From Mytilus edulis (Eukaryota; Mollusca; Bivalvia; Mytilida; Mytilidae), in NCBI RefSeq assembly GCF_963676685.1, contig NC_092346.1, positions 79,189,821 through 79,253,820 on the forward strand: a stretch of 64,000 bases of DNA, given 5' to 3'. Position 1 is the stretch's first letter. Each line of letters opens with the position of its first letter. Under the pieces are notes generated by a model that was given only the letters and a program-made list of their open reading frames with translations, was not told the DNA's origin and searched no databases. The position numbers were made by a program, and so were the translations under genes. Positions 23,471-37,300 of the stretch are shown here, piece by piece.

Positions 23471-25732
23471 GAAAACAGATCTTGCTTATGCTTTAACTAG
23501 CATACTTTTTTGCTTTATACCAGATTGCTTTCAATATTTTTGTTAGTAAAAGGTTTTCTTTTCTGCAGCTTGAAATACCAAATACTTTGGAAATCATGAT
23601 ATGTTATATGTGTTTAAAGGTTTAATTCCATTTGTATTACATTATAAATTCTATTTATAGTTCCATTCTGTTTCTATATCTTATTCACACATTTTCTTAT
23701 CTTCTCACCTGGTTCTATCTTTTACATATTTTTTAATCCTCAGGTACACACAAGTTTGTTAAATATTTTTTGAATTAACATCATCTTCTGTGTACATTAG
23801 TGTGTATACATTAAAATGTTCATGCCTAGTGTGCATATAATAATTTTGTACATGTTAAGTGTGCATGAATTGAATTTTTAAAGAATATGTAGAATTTTGT
23901 ATGTTGATATTCATTGCTTTTTTCATATATTTATGTGACTTTTACACCATATTTTAAAACCTTTGTAAAGAACTTATGATTTTTCAAACTGTTTGTCATA
24001 AATTTGGAATGTCAATATTTTATAATCTAGTGTGTAAGAATTTATAATTGGTAATTGAGTAAATCATATCATGAATACTCCCAATATTTCAGGATGCATA
24101 ATGCTAACATAACAGTAACTATATAGTACCCAATCATATTTAGGCAAAAAGAATGAAATAGTTCAGAAATTTAAACTAGGATATATTATATCTTTTATTG
24201 GCAAGAACTTTTATAATTTAACAATAACACAAAATATTTGCTTATTATTACTTGAAAAACAGAAAACATTTAAAGGATTTTTTTTTATTATAAAATATTA
24301 AAATGTTATATCTATGTACGTTTCTCTCTAAAATACAGAAAAATTTCACAACAATCAAACTAAATATTTATCTCAGCTATTTAATATGCTTTTCATTAAA
24401 TGGATGATTTCTTTTTGAATTTGAAGCAGGCTTCTAGTTGCTGTGTAGTGTGTTATATACAAGCCATGTATATTTCTAGCTTATCATTTGTGTCACCATG
24501 TGAGTCTTCCTTGTTCACCAATGCACTATAGAGAAAGCTGTCAGATAATTCTCATGTACAAGTTAGTTTAAAGAGATGTCTAGTTTGGAAATATATTGGA
24601 GCTTTGATGCTTTAAACAACTTTTATTACAGTATTTTCATAAAAATATATTACAGGTTTAGTTTAAATGAATTTTTTAAATGACTCCCATCATGTGATAT
24701 CAAATGTAAATTCACTTCAATTCTGCATGTTAAATTAACATGCACACTTGCTCATAGATGTAAATTCATGTCTGAACCTAGTCCATATCATGATATTTCA
24801 CTGTTCATAATTTATATCATAATTAACTCATCAAATTTGATAGGAAGCAAAAGTTTAGTAGGAATGTAATGTTTGTACTATTAAGAATAAATATGTTTAA
24901 CGAATAGATAGATGTTTTTCATCTCACCCGTCATTAAAAGTTACATAAAACTGATACAAGCTTTAAATTCAATACTCAGATACATGCTTTTGTCTCCTTC
25001 TGACATTTTCTTTTGCGAAGGAAATGGAGTAATATGATTAAAGTTGACATGATATTCTTGTTGGAACGCTTTTTCTGGAACCTTTAGATTAAAAAAATAC
25101 AATTTATTTGTAATATTGAAGATCTGAATTGCTTGCAGTATTATATGGTCATGTACTTGTGTGCTTTAGTACAGTTACTTTATTGTGTTTTGATGCCACC
25201 TTAACACACCTATTTACAGTCAATAAAATAAAGTGCAATACATAACAGCAATGAAGCTTGCATCCACTATTAAAGTTGATAATTTTAAAGGTATACAGGA
25301 TATGGAAAATTAAACCCAGTGAATATTTTAAAAAAGACATTATTATTTATTTAATTGGTGACTGTGAATTCAGATTATAACTTGTAATTGAATTAATTTG
25401 TATGTAATTGGCATTGTGAGACTTTATAGATTTTTTCATGTTACAGAAATGTTTCTGTAGTATGGAAGTATGGTGATAGCAAAGATAATATATAAACATT
25501 ATATCACACTAATCATTCTTTCTTAAGAACAGTATAAAAAAATATCAAACAAAATAGTTTTCTTTTCTTCCTGCCTTCAGACATTTTGTTGAAGTATAGT
25601 CGGGGAAAAATCATTTTTATTAAGTTTTCCATAAAGAAGAATTGTTACCAAATATGGTGAAATATGACAAACAGGCAAGTGGCTGCCAAAAATTCCTTGC
25701 AATGATTTATAAAAAGATCAACCAATATTAAA

Positions 25733-26175
25733 AAATATGTGGTATGATTGCCAATGAGACAACTCTTCACAAGAGACCAAATTACAGACCAAATGACACA
25801 GAATTTAACAAATATAGGTCACCATACGGCCTTCCAACAATTATCAAATCCCCATACTGCATAAGTCATCTATAAAAGGCCCCAAAATGACAAATGTAAA
25901 ACAATTCAAACATGAAAACTAAGGGCCTAATTAATGTTAAAAAAAAATAACAAAAAACAAATATGTAACACAGCAACAAACGACAACCCCTGAATTATAG
26001 GCTCCTGACTTTGGACAGGCGCATAGACAGGCAGGGTTAAACATGTTAGCAGGATCCCAACCCTCCCTCTAACCTGGGATGATGGTGTTACAGTTCAACA
26101 TATGAACAAACTAAAAAATCAGTTGAAAAAAGCTCAACTCGTCAGATGGATACAAACAAAAATACATCTTAAAAA
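25733..26175 (+). repeat. long copy of the GGTATGATTGCCAATGAGAC family
   Basis: Starts ATGTGGTATGATTGCCAATG, contains CCCCATACTGCATAAGTC, AATGACAAATGTAAAAC, AACGACAACCCCTGAATT, CTCCTGACTTTGGACAGG and a GTTAAACATGTTAGCAGG tail. It is the most complete copy in the window. No open frame; a short-element character is likely but its class is unknown to me. Confidence 0.65.
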
Positions 26176-27319
26176 ACAGAGTGGATCTGGAAGGGTACTA
26201 GCAGTTACTGGCAGTTAGTTCAAAAGCCATTAACCACCAATAAATAAATTCATGCATCAATAACTAAATGATCAATCAGTACACATTCAAAATATTTCGC
26301 TTTTACCGATCAGAAGTTACGGTCCTTCATTGGTTGGAAAATGGCATCTTATTTCTTTTCAGTACAAAGACATATCCAACCAATTCTCAATATGTTGGTC
26401 TGATGACAAAATAGAGGTCGAATACAATATAACAATTTCACTTCTACTGTTCAACAGTAAAAGTCCTTGATATATTTGAAAATGGCACTGTGTGTCATTT
26501 TTGTGCAATAACTTATAATTTCTTTTCAAATTTAATGACATTATGTATCGAACTATGTTTGCTTTTACAGTTGAGGACATATGCTCCTTGATAAATTGGA
26601 AAAAAAGGCACATAATGCGGCTGGTCAACAAAGCATAAAACGGGAGATACATAAGAATACATTAATTTCTTTCCTACTAGCTGCCCTCTTAACTTCAACA
26701 ATGGTTACATTCAAAATACATAAAACACAGTTTGCTGTCAATTTGACAGATCTTTCCTTATGAACTGCCCAGGACATTGTATCATATTTTATATGAGGTT
26801 AAAAAAATGGACAACAAAAGAATTTTTTTTTATGAAGGTATAGCAATGTAGTTGTCTTTGTTTACTGAAATCATTTGGTTTCCAGACAATAACTTAAGTA
26901 TAAGCGTATGGATTTGTATGAATTTGTACAACTGTTCACAAGGTTCCTTACCACAAAGGAAAGGTTGGATTGAATTTGAGATTAATGGCCTTCTACGCTT
27001 TGGAATTGTGGGTGGAAAGCAATTTTGAAACTTTGTTTCTATATAAAATATTTGTAACTGTATGTACAACCTTAATCTCAGCTTATCTGGAGAAATTCCA
27101 TAGCAATTAACAAGACCCCTCATTAATTTTTGGGGCCAGTTGGTCAAAGGTTAAGGTCACAGTACCTGTAACAAGACATTTTTCGGTTTATTCTGGGAGT
27201 TTCTTTTCTAGCCATATATCAAATCTTTACACTTCTTTGAAAGTCAGGAAGTGCGAAATAGACTCAATTTGTTTTAGTTGGTTTTATTTTTTATTTTTTC
27301 AAGTTTTATTGCTGCCAAC

Positions 27320-28520
27320 CATGAACTTCAAAACTGGATCCAAAATCTGAATACATATTTAGATTCAGCATATGAAATAACCCCAAAAAATCTATGTTTG
27401 TTGAAATCAAACTAAGTTTAATTTTGGACCGTTTTGACTTTAATGTGAACAAATTTGAAAACTGGGATCAAATTCTAAATACAGTTATATTATCAAAGGA
27501 CCCAAGAATTAATTTTTATGGTACCGACAAAGAATGGCCCGGCAACAAAGTTGTCAGTGAAATAGTTTTACCCTTGTCCATCATTCGGTAATTCTGTCAT
27601 TCCGCAACAAACCAGTATACAGCGTTTTTTTTTTTATCTAAACGCCTTGAGATGTTGGGATGATTTATGGTATGTGAGCTAACCATGATGAGTTACAGAT
27701 CAAGTTCCATTCTGCTCCGTTAATTTTCGCCGAAATTATGGGCTTTGGACTTTGATAAATTGTTGAAAATCACTGTTATACAGAGTTTTTTTCCTAACCC
27801 CTTGAGATATTGGGCTGAATTTTGGTATGTGAGTTAACCATGATGAATTACAGATCAAGTTTAAGTATAGTTTTGCTCAGCTCATTTTTTCCAAAATTTA
27901 GGGTTTATGACTTTGAAAATTGTTGAAAAGCACCCAGTTATATGGACTTTTTTTCTATACGCCTTCAGATTTTGAGCTGATTTTTTATATGTGAGACTAC
28001 CATCATGTTTGTGTCTACATGTGTTGTTGAAATTGCTGTTTTGAGACTGTTTGAGACGGGGCCAATCGTGTTGTTTTGACACATCTAGTTTTTTATGAAA
28101 AACAAACAGTTAAATTTTGACCCTTTGGACCTCACTGGGAACCAGTTTTAAAACATAGGCCAAAATCCAAAATCTAAATAGTTAGATTAAGCATAAAGAA
28201 GAATCCAAGACTTTGAATTAAACCCCATTGAAATTGGTCAAGAAATAAGTAATGTATACAAAGTACTAAAAAAGTATTGTTTTGGCCCCCCAATTCCTCA
28301 AGTTAGGACCATAACCCACAAAACCTACACCATGGATCCTTTGACTTCTACTTAAGTGATTGTCTGAAAACCAGAAAATCCTTGCTTATTGGCCCCAATT
28401 ACCTAAATGGCTTGGGCCAAAACCCTCAAACTCATTCCAATCCATCATTTGAGGTATGAAACCATGTGGTACATTTGCATTGAGATCTATACACTTATAC
28501 TCAATTTATTGTCTGGAAAC
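27320..28520 (-). mobile_element. old Family-A-like remnant interrupted by another tandem repeat
   Basis: 27340-27500 and 28090-28420 on the minus strand resemble Family-A units (GGACC...AAATTAAAC, TTAGATTCAGCATATGAAA, GGCCCAAATAAG-like blocks). Between them, 27590-28080 holds three roughly 160-180-bp units with CTTGAGATNTTGGG and GTATGTGAGNTAACCATGATGA. A short relative of that second repeat is at 20780-20950. Open frames here are repeat-driven. Confidence 0.45.
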
Positions 28521-28770
28521 AAAATATCTTAGGACGACAATAACATCAAAGACAACATAACCATACAAGTATACCGCCACAATATTTGCTATCAAATGGG
28601 TGCTCCTTTCTTAAATTTTCGACTTATGTTGGTATTTGCAACTGATATTTTTCTGTGTGTATAAATAGTACATGTACTTGTATATGAAAATTGATAAAAA
28701 TCTATGCACTTTTCCATAATGTCAGCAATCAATTGAGATGTCATGTTTATCATGTAAACCATCTTTATCT

Positions 28771-29332
28771 TTAAAGGAGTATGGGCATTAAGGCCTAGTT
28801 TTGGGCCATGAAAATAAAATGTTTGATAACCATTTTAAATTAGCACATAATGAAATGCAAGAAATATAAAGGAAAAACATACAGATTTTTATCTGAAGAA
28901 GTCACAATTACGTCATAATATGTATGGTTTTCACAAAAACGATGAAAAATACAGAATTTATGCAGTTTTCTGTCTCTTTTTTCGTTGTGGAAACATCCTG
29001 CGCAGCTGAGAAGCAACAGAATAATTTAACAAAAGCTTTATTATAATCTCAACAAATATAAAGTCGTTTCTTGGGTGAGCACATACTTTTTCAATCTAAA
29101 TTATACTTAAAATTTGATGAAAAAACAAGGAAAATCATGAAATTTTACAAAATATCCACTAAGGTCATGATTTGTTGCCATGGTAACTTGTTCAATGTCA
29201 AATTTGTTTTGTTTTTCTTAGTACCTAATACCTTAGTCAAATTTTCAGTAATTTAAGAATATGTATGATAACTTTTAAATTTGCAGTAATTTTTGGGCCA
29301 AATAAGGGCTTTATTGCCCCTACTCCTTTATA
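28771..29332. mobile_element. MITE with AAAGGAGTANGGGCA inverted ends
   Basis: Left end AAAGGAGTATGGGCATTAAG; right end TTGCCCCTACTCCTTTAT, its inverse with few mismatches. About 560 bp and non-coding in the DLG-ENOX intergenic region. Confidence 0.65.
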
Positions 29333-29414
29333 AAATAGACATTGAACTAGTGAACAATTTGCACAACACATAAACAGAACAAGAGAGCACATGCTGTAAT
29401 GTCTAACATTCTTT

Positions 29415-29690
29415 AAGGTGGTACCCAATACTACTTGGAGATAACTTTGTAAAAATAAGCTAAACGTTTTAATATTTTGTTAAGGAAATATTAAGCTTCT
29501 CAATGATCAATATAAGTGTTTGTCAAACTGCTTTATAACCAACAATTTTTTTCTGATAAAGTGTTTGGTTCAAATTTTTTGAATTTTTTATATTTTTGTC
29601 AATTGGTCAAAGTAAACATATTGTCAAAATTTTATGAAAATTAAACAAGGTAAATTAATATTAGTCAAGGTGTTGGGTACAACCTTAATA
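29415..29690. mobile_element. MITE with TTAAGGTNGTACCCAA inverted ends
   Basis: Left end TTAAGGTGGTACCCAATA; right end TTGGGTACAACCTTAA. About 275 bp, AT-rich, non-coding. TTAA at both ends could be a target duplication of the piggyBac type, or simply part of the terminal repeat. Confidence 0.6.
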
Positions 29691-30260
29691 ATCATTGATT
29701 TTATGTTGATAGTCCTAAATATAAAGCTTTACAAAAACTATCAAATAAACTAAATATGATCCAAGATAATGAGGTAAACCAAACTGGAAATATTGTTATA
29801 CATGTACACCTTAGTCATTCCATACACCTTATAAGCTTAAATAAAGTTGACCTATTGCAAATGGTATCTTAGACACAAACTTAACCAGGAAAACTTGACA
29901 TTGATCAATGAACCATAAAAATGAGGTCATTGTCAGATGAACCCTGCCAGACAGACATGTACAACTTACAATCATTACATGGGTTGAAAATAATTGACCT
30001 GTTGCATATAGTATCTACGAAACAAACCTAACAAGGAAATCTTAAAATTGACTAATGAACCATGACCTCAAATGATAATTTCCAGAAAGACCTATACACC
30101 TCACAATCACTCCATACACCAAATATAGTTGACCTATAGCTTATAGTAATAGAAAAACAGACCAAAACACATAAACTTAACTTTAAGGTCAGATGACAAT
30201 CTTTCACTTGGACATGTACACCTTAAAATCTTTTGTCCTTTTTCTAAAAAAAGGTCATCA
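29690..30260 (-). mobile_element. degenerate Family-F remnant
   Basis: On the minus strand it resembles the internal units of the element at 57499-58595: GGTCAACTATATTT-like blocks, TGGTTCAT with GACCTCATTT, and TGTACATGTC spacing. Ends are not recognisable. Older copy in the DLG-ENOX intergenic region. Confidence 0.5.
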
Positions 30261-30469
30261 GAAGTGTTGATAAATATTACATATCAACTTCACAAATTAT
30301 ACATGATGGTCTTGAATTCTGGGTAATGATAGTCTTTTTGTTGGTGATAACCATTAGATGTGGCTTGGTTCTTGTACATCCAGTAATTGTGTTATTGTTC
30401 AATGATTCCTGTCTTTAATATTGCTTTGTGTGCTTTGTTTTTATGTTTCTGTTAAATATTTGATTTTTT

Positions 30470-30780
30470 TTTTTAAGTGGACTGTTGTACCCCTATTATG
30501 ACATTTTTACCTAATATGTCTGTTTGTTTTGTTCACACATCATTGTTAACATATTTGAAACTTATGCGACTGTCATACAAGTGAGAGGTTAAGCTAGCTA
30601 TAAAACCAGGTTTAATCCACCATTTGCTACATAATAAAATGCCTGTACAAAGTCAGGAATATGACAGTTGTTATTCATTCATTTGAGGTGTTTGAGCTTT
30701 TGATTTTGCCATTTGATTAGGGACTTTCTGTTAAGAACTTTCCCCAGAGTTCAGTATTTTTGTGATTTTACTTTTTCAAT
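30470..30780. repeat. interspersed repeat ending TTCAGTATTTTTGTGATTTT
   Basis: Contains GACTGTCATACAAGTGAGAG, GCTATAAAACCAGGTTTAAT, CACCATTTGCTACATAATA and GATTAGGGACTTTCTGTTA. Part of the same text recurs at 55363-55400 and 55757-55815. Class unknown; I recall it as common in mussel DNA but could not check. Confidence 0.4.
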
Positions 30781-31679
30781 ACACCAAATATAGTAGACCT
30801 ATTGCTTTTAGTATCGTAGATGTGGATTTGACCCCAAAAACTTGTCACATGTAGTTTCTAGTGGTGGAAGAAAACCAGGACCAGTTCAAACAGAAAGATT
30901 ATGAAAGTAGGGAAAACTGTGCACCTTATAAGCAGACTGACTTTTATCAAATGACAATTTGAATACTAAAATTCCATACTAAAAATAAGTTGTAGGTACT
31001 TTAATTCAGTTATGACGTATGATGTCGCAGGTGTGTTCTAGTAATATTATTAGTTTCAAGTCATATTGATTTCACATATTTTAGATCTTCACTAAATTAA
31101 ATGTACAAATTTTTTTCTTCTAATTACCAAATACATGGAGAGAAAATCTAATGACCAACTTGTATGATATTGACCCCATGAGTGCATTACTTTAATATGT
31201 CATTTTCTTTCTCATGTTCCCTTATAAAACTTTATTCCCCCAGTGGATCCTTGATTTAGCATTTGCAATCAAACAGCAAATTTCATATTGAATCAACACT
31301 AAATCATATCCTCACAATATAGATTCAATCTATTTGAACTCTTCTATTTTAACAACCATTGTACCCAGAGAAGGCACTTCCAAAATGAAGTGACCACCTT
31401 TTAAGGTAAATTAGTGTTCTAGGCAACCACCCATAGTTGAGATTTTAAAGTGCCTTCCCTGGTCACAAGGTCCAATGTGTGTTTAAATGGAATAGCATAA
31501 TTAGGCTGAATTTCATCCCAAATACCCTGATCAATAAATCATGGATAAACAATATCCTTAGGTACAGTGAAGCAGGTTATAGTCGTTGGGTGTAAATTTT
31601 CGCTTATTTTTGCGAATAGAACAAAATACGACACATAAATTCCGCCAATTTATTGATGCACATGCAAAGGTATTGATAA

Positions 31680-31947
31680 CAAGAATGTGTCCATAGTACA
31701 CGAATGCCCCACTCGCACTATCATTTTACATGTTCAGTGGACCGTGAAATTGGGGTCAATACTTTATTTTGGCATTAGAATTAGAAAGATCATATCAAAG
31801 GGAACATGTGTACCAAGTTTCAAGTTGATTGGACTTCAACTTCTTCAAAAACTACCTTGACTAAAAACTTTAACCTGAATCAGGACAAACGGACGCACAG
31901 ACCAGAAAACATAATGCCCCTCTACTATCGTAGGTGGGGCATAAAAA
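31680..31947 (-). mobile_element. Family-E short element (ATGCCCCA ends), minus copy
   Basis: On the minus strand: TTTTTATGCCCCACC at the start, TGGGGCAT near the end, then GTGTAC-TATG-GACACA hairpin, TTCTTGTT. About 270 bp; aligns throughout with the plus-strand copy at 56519-56784. The open frame at 31806-32018 lies across it and is not a gene. Confidence 0.75.
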
Positions 31948-32239
31948 TAATAACTGCAAAAATACTTTGCATACCTTATTCAATGAAAATCGTGAAATTT
32001 TACACCAGCGAAAAATAACCCCCCCTTGGTACTTAAAATTTATTGATTAACTGGTCTCCTCGTGTAAAATAGTTGGCCTTTGGATAGGCCGAAGTTTTAA
32101 GTTTCAGGCTCTCAATCTTATTTTCCCTACCTAAAGTACAAGGCAAGTAAAATATATATTTCAGCCCAAGAAGAGATTTCATTGTTTGACTATCAAATTT
32201 CAATTTTGGATAATAAACAACTAATCACAAAATGTTCAG

Positions 32240-33500
32240 GTCATTTACTGTCATTCCACAATCACCTTTGTGGTATTTAAATACCTATTGCCTGACCAGT
32301 ATAAAAAATTGTCAACACAATTTGTCCATTTAAATTGTATGATAGGTATTGTGAGAGGTCATCAACAGGTGGTCATTTAACTACCCAGTAAAAAAAAATC
32401 ACTAAAAGGTAAAATTTAAATGACTGATAGATAGCTTGCTTTCCTCATGTATCATGACCAATGTCCTGAATAGACTATTCTATTTAGAGATGGGGCATTT
32501 TAGGCCATTTCTTTTTGTGTCTCTTTACAGTGAAGATGGAAATTCAATCAGTGAATTTAGTTTATAAAAAAAGGAGATATATGTTTGCTTCATGGTGTTT
32601 TAATGTGGGATATATTTTAAGTTTCTGATTCCTGATATGGAATTAAAGTGTTTGTGAAATGGATTTTTTTGGATACCCCATCTAATTGTGAATAATTCTA
32701 CAAGATGAATTATGTGTGGCTTAGTGTTTTATAATGGGATATATTTTCATGTTATATTACGATTCCTGAAATGGAATAGTAGTAATGCTAAGTTTCATTT
32801 AATATTCAGGATCTTCTTCAATCGGAATTACTGTGAAAAATTTATTTTCAATATATCAAAAAAGTACAAATGGCTTAGTGAATAGAAATTTCAGTGCTTT
32901 ATTCTTCATTATGAAAGTGGGATTTACCAGCAATGATTTATTTGTGATTGTTAGCAAAAAAAAAAATTTACAATAATTATCTTTGTTAGAAAGAACAAAT
33001 AGTGTATCAAAGTTTCATTTAATATTCAGGATCTTCTTCAATCGGAATTATTGTGAAAAATTTATTTTCAATATATCAAAAAAGAACAAATGGCTTAGTG
33101 AATAGAAATTTCAGTGCTTTATTCTTCATTATAAAAGTGGGATTTACCAGCAATGATTTATTTGTGATTGTTAGCAAAAAAAAAAATTTACAATAATTAT
33201 CTTTGTTAGAAAGAACAAATAGTGTATCAAATGTAAAATGTCCCATACCTAAATAGAATAGTCCATTCAGGACATTGGACATAATGAAAGCAAGCTAGCT
33301 ATCATTCATTTAAATTAGCTCTGTTAAAAACAAACCAGGTAAATCTACAGGTAGTTAAATGACCACCTGTTGATAATAGCTCTCACAATACCTATTGTAC
33401 AATTTAAATGGACAAATTGTATTGGCAATTTTTTTAACTGGTCAGGCAATAGGTAATTCACTACCACAAAGGTGATTGGATACCCACAGTAATATCTAAT
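32240..33500. repeat. large inverted repeat (arms about 260 bp) around a tandem duplication
   Basis: Left arm 32240-32510 and right arm 33238-33500 share, in opposite orientation, CAATAGGTATTT/ACCACAAAGGTGATT, ACAATTTAAATGGACAAATT, GTTAAATGACCACCTGTTGA and TAAATAGAATAGTC blocks. The spacer holds degenerate units (32585-32790) and two near-identical 220-bp units. Lies downstream of the ENOX stop. Confidence 0.75.
32791..33230 (+). repeat. two tandem 220-bp units, nearly identical
   Basis: Unit one 32791-33010, unit two 33011-33230, both starting AGTTTCATTTAATATTCAGG. I see only three differences between the units, so the duplication is recent compared with the arms around it. The open frame at 33076-33282 is incidental. 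Confidence 0.85.
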
Positions 33501-34132
33501 TTATATAACAACAATGTAAAAATCTGTTGTATTACAGGTTTTCTAATCATAACAATTCAAATGATAAACTGATCAATGACAAAATGATAGTTGGACAAAA
33601 AATGATAACAAATCAATTAAGAAAATTTACAGGAAAACAAAAATAAAATAAAGATCTAACATCATAAAACAAGCACTGTCTTCCCAGTAACAACATCAAA
33701 TAAAAAGTGTATTGCTGAAATCTGTTTTAAGATTAAATTCTGAATTTAAAATCATTCTCCAACTAAAGAATAATCAGGTATTGATTGAACATATAAGCAC
33801 CTCTCAAAGAAAATTAATGTGTGAACTTCCTTCCGTTATATGCTAATAATGTCCAAATTTCAAAAACACTTTCATTCAAACATGACAGTAAATATGGTTA
33901 GTTATGAAAACCTATAAGTCATAAATGGAAGTTCATACTTCAGTCATCAAATTGTTATTCTAGAGTAAAAAAAATTACATTTTGAAATTCATTCATACAT
34001 TGTAACTGACCCACACACTTCTCATGACAATGTACTTTGTTCAATCCCTTTCATTCTATTTTCCTCACACTTTTATTCTACACAACTGTTTATTCACATA
34101 CAAATAACTACAGCTTATAAAGTCATTGTGTT

Positions 34133-34359
34133 TCACAAAAATCCAAACACGTTCAAGTCTTTATATCCTGAGAATTGCCACTTCCTTTCAATCAAAGCGC
34201 CAACGCCTGTTGTCTGCATCCTGAACAAGAACGGTAACTTCTCTAATAAATCTTCTAAGTGGCTGGTCTTGGTGGAAATCCCTAACTGGTTTATATAGGA
34301 CCAGATATATTCTACACTTGCTCCCATTGGATGAACATGTAAAAAACATGCAACTAATC
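34133..34359 (-). CDS. ENOX1: ENOX exon 11: conserved C-terminal domain and stop
   Basis: Acceptor TTTTTCAG. Encodes GLVACFLHVHPMGASVEYIW, SYINQLGISTKTSHLEDLLE, KLPFLFRMQTTGVGALIERK, WQFSGYKDLNVFGFL then TGA at 34135-34133. HVHPxGASxEYI and TGVGAxxEkrW are diagnostic. Minus-strand AATAAA hexamers lie soon after the stop (34094-34089, 34077-34072). Confidence 0.94.
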
Positions 34360-37300
34360 CTGAAAAATATATATAATAATTTCAGAATATCATATAGAAT
34401 TAAGAAAATGTGTATGATTGCCAATTAGAAACTATCCACCAGATTTTAAAAGAAGTGGATATAAGTAATTATAGGCCACTGTACAGCCTTCAACAATGAG
34501 AAAACCCCATAGAGTATAGTCGGCTATAAAATGCCCTCATATGCTTACTACTGCCAAATATGTAACCATATCAAATACATCAGACCTCCAGAATTTATTT
34601 GCTGCATTAATGAGCTCTTACAATTTTTTGCTGTTTTATCATTAAAGATGTGGCATAAAATGTTGTTCAAATCCTCAAAGTTATAGCATATCCCCTGTCC
34701 TTTGGTAAAGAGTGGTCTAATATTGGAAATCATATCACATCTATTAATTCTTTTAAGATGTCAAACATGAAATTTCTTCTTTAATCGAAACAAGAGGCTC
34801 TCAAGAGCCTGAATCGCTCACCTTAATTTTTTTGGTTAAATCTCTCATCAATGATTATTTTGGCTTTTCAATTTATTTAAATGTTCTTTGAATCGTCCTA
34901 TTTTCTTCAAAAGCAAAAGAAAATCATTTTCTCCTATGTTCTATTTTAGCCATAGGAGCTATGTTTCTGACATACAAGGAAATGAAATATAAAATTTATA
35001 CTAGATACTCTGAAACTCATTTAGCCTAAGTTTGGCTGAAATTGATACAGCAGTTTCAAAGGAGAAGATTTTTTAAAGCAAGTCAACATGATGAACAAAT
35101 TGTGAAAGAAGTCTTTAAAGGACAATAACTCCTTAAGGGGTCAATTGACAATTTTGGTCAAATTGACTTATTTGTAGATCTTACTTTGCTTAACATTTTT
35201 GCTATTAACAGTTTATCTGTATCTATAATAATATTCAAGATAATAACCAAAAACTGCAAAATTTCTTTAAAATCATCAATTCAGGGGCATTATACCTGAA
35301 AAACCAGTTACCCAATTCGGCTGAAAATTTCAGGACAGGTAGACCTTGACCTAATAAATACTTTAACTTCTTGTCTTATTTGCTCTAAATGCTGGAGTTT
35401 TTGAGATATAAGCCAAAAACTGCATTTTACCCTGTGTTCTATTTTTAGCCATGACGGCCATGTTTTTTGACGAAATAAAAAATAAAGCACAAACTTTATT
35501 TTATACACCCTACTGATCATTCAGTTGAAGTTTGGTTGAATTTGGTTAAGTAGTTTTAGAGAAGAAGATTTTTTAAAGTTAGCAAATATGATGAACAAAT
35601 TGTGAAAAATTGTCATTAAAGGACAATAACCCCTTAAGGGGTCAATTGACAATTTTGGTCATATTAACTTATTTGTAGATCTTACTTTGCTGATCATTTT
35701 TGCTGTTTACAGTTTATCTTTATGTATAATAATATTCAAGATAATGACCAAAAACTGCAAAATTTCCTTAAAATTACCAATTAAGTGGCAGCAACCCAAC
35801 AATGGTTTGTTTGATTCATCTGAAAATTTCAGGGCTGATAGATCTTGACCTAATGAACATTTTTACCCCTTGTCAGATTTGCTCTAAATGCTTTCGTTTT
35901 TGAGATATAAGCCAAAAACTGCATTTGACCCCTATGTTCTATTTTAAGTAACAGCGGCCATGTTTTTTGACGGATCAAAAATCGAAGCACACACTTTGTG
36001 CAGGATAATCTAAGGAACAATCATGCTAAGTTTCATCCAAATCCATTCAGTAGTTTCAGAGGAGAAGATTTTTTAAAGTTAGCAAATGTGATGAACAAAT
36101 TGTGAAAAATTGTCATTAAAGGACAATAACCCCTTAGAGGGTCAATTGACAATTTTGGTCATATTAACTTATTTGTAGATCTGACTTTGCTGATCATTTT
36201 TGCTGTTTACAGTTTATCTTTATCTATAATAATATTCAAGATAATGACCAAAAACTGCAAAATTTCCTTAAAATTACCAATTAAGTGGCAGCAACCCAAC
36301 AATGGTTTGTTTGATTCATCTGAAAATTTCAGGGCTGATAGATCTTGACCTAATGAACATTTTTACCCCATGTCAGATTTGCTCTAAATGCTTTCGTTTT
36401 TGAGATATAAGCCAAAAACTGCATTTGACCCCTATGTTCTATTTTAAGTAACGGCTGCCATGTTTTTTGACGGATCAAAAATCGAAGCACACACTTTATG
36501 CAGGATAATCTAAGGAACAATCATGCTAAGCTTCATTCAAATCCATTCAGTAGTTTCAGAGGAGAAGATGTTTGAAAAATTGTTAACGACGACGACGACG
36601 ACGGACGCCAAGTGACGAGAAAAGCTCACATGGCCTTTTAGGCCAGGTGAGCTAAAAATGATTTGTCAAGAATACATTTTCTTTCTTCTTTTTTTCAAGT
36701 TAATTTGCTATTTATCGTTTATTAATGCCACTGTGTCAAAATACAAAGTAATCCTGGCATGACTTGTATTTTTTACATGAAACTTTTTCAATTAACTGTG
36801 TTGAACATTTCTTAAGAAATCTGATTTTTAAAATTCCATAAATATAGCATACCAATAAGTTTAGCTTCCTTTTCTGTAATATTAAGACCAGAACTACTGA
36901 CACTGCCATCTGATACTAACAATACCTCCTCCACTTTTCCTGCCTCAGCTTCATCTTTTTCCTGAATAAAATAAAGATACAGTATTACTCATCTAGTATT
37001 AATCTGATGTTCAAACATACTTAGTAAAGAATCAAAATAAATTCAACCATTTAACCTCTCCAGTCAGAATGAGTCTAGACGTTGCATTTTCAACCTCCCC
37101 TCCCCAACCCCAAAAGAGAATTGTTGACAATCATAACTATAGTTTACACCTCAATACAAATACAGGGAAGAGTAAGACACATTGATTTTAATTTTGTTTT
37201 TTCTAGTTATGATTTAATAGCTGAACAATAAATAAATCTTATTATTATACATGTCCTGTTCATAACAGTTATTTATTCCCCTGTACACATGCTGTTATAT

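Larger units (their letters stand above)
22010..34132. other. DLG-ENOX convergent intergenic region: remaining content
   Basis: Between the two convergent stops I find only the probable 3' UTRs, the repeats listed separately, and AT-rich DNA. Open frames such as 22855-23154 (99 codons) and 26830-27147 (105 codons) show no domain, no splice partners and no codon preference, so no gene is called. Confidence 0.55.

Noticed and set aside
26830..27147. 105-codon minus-strand frame
   Set aside because: No recognisable domain or splice partners; borders repeat DNA.
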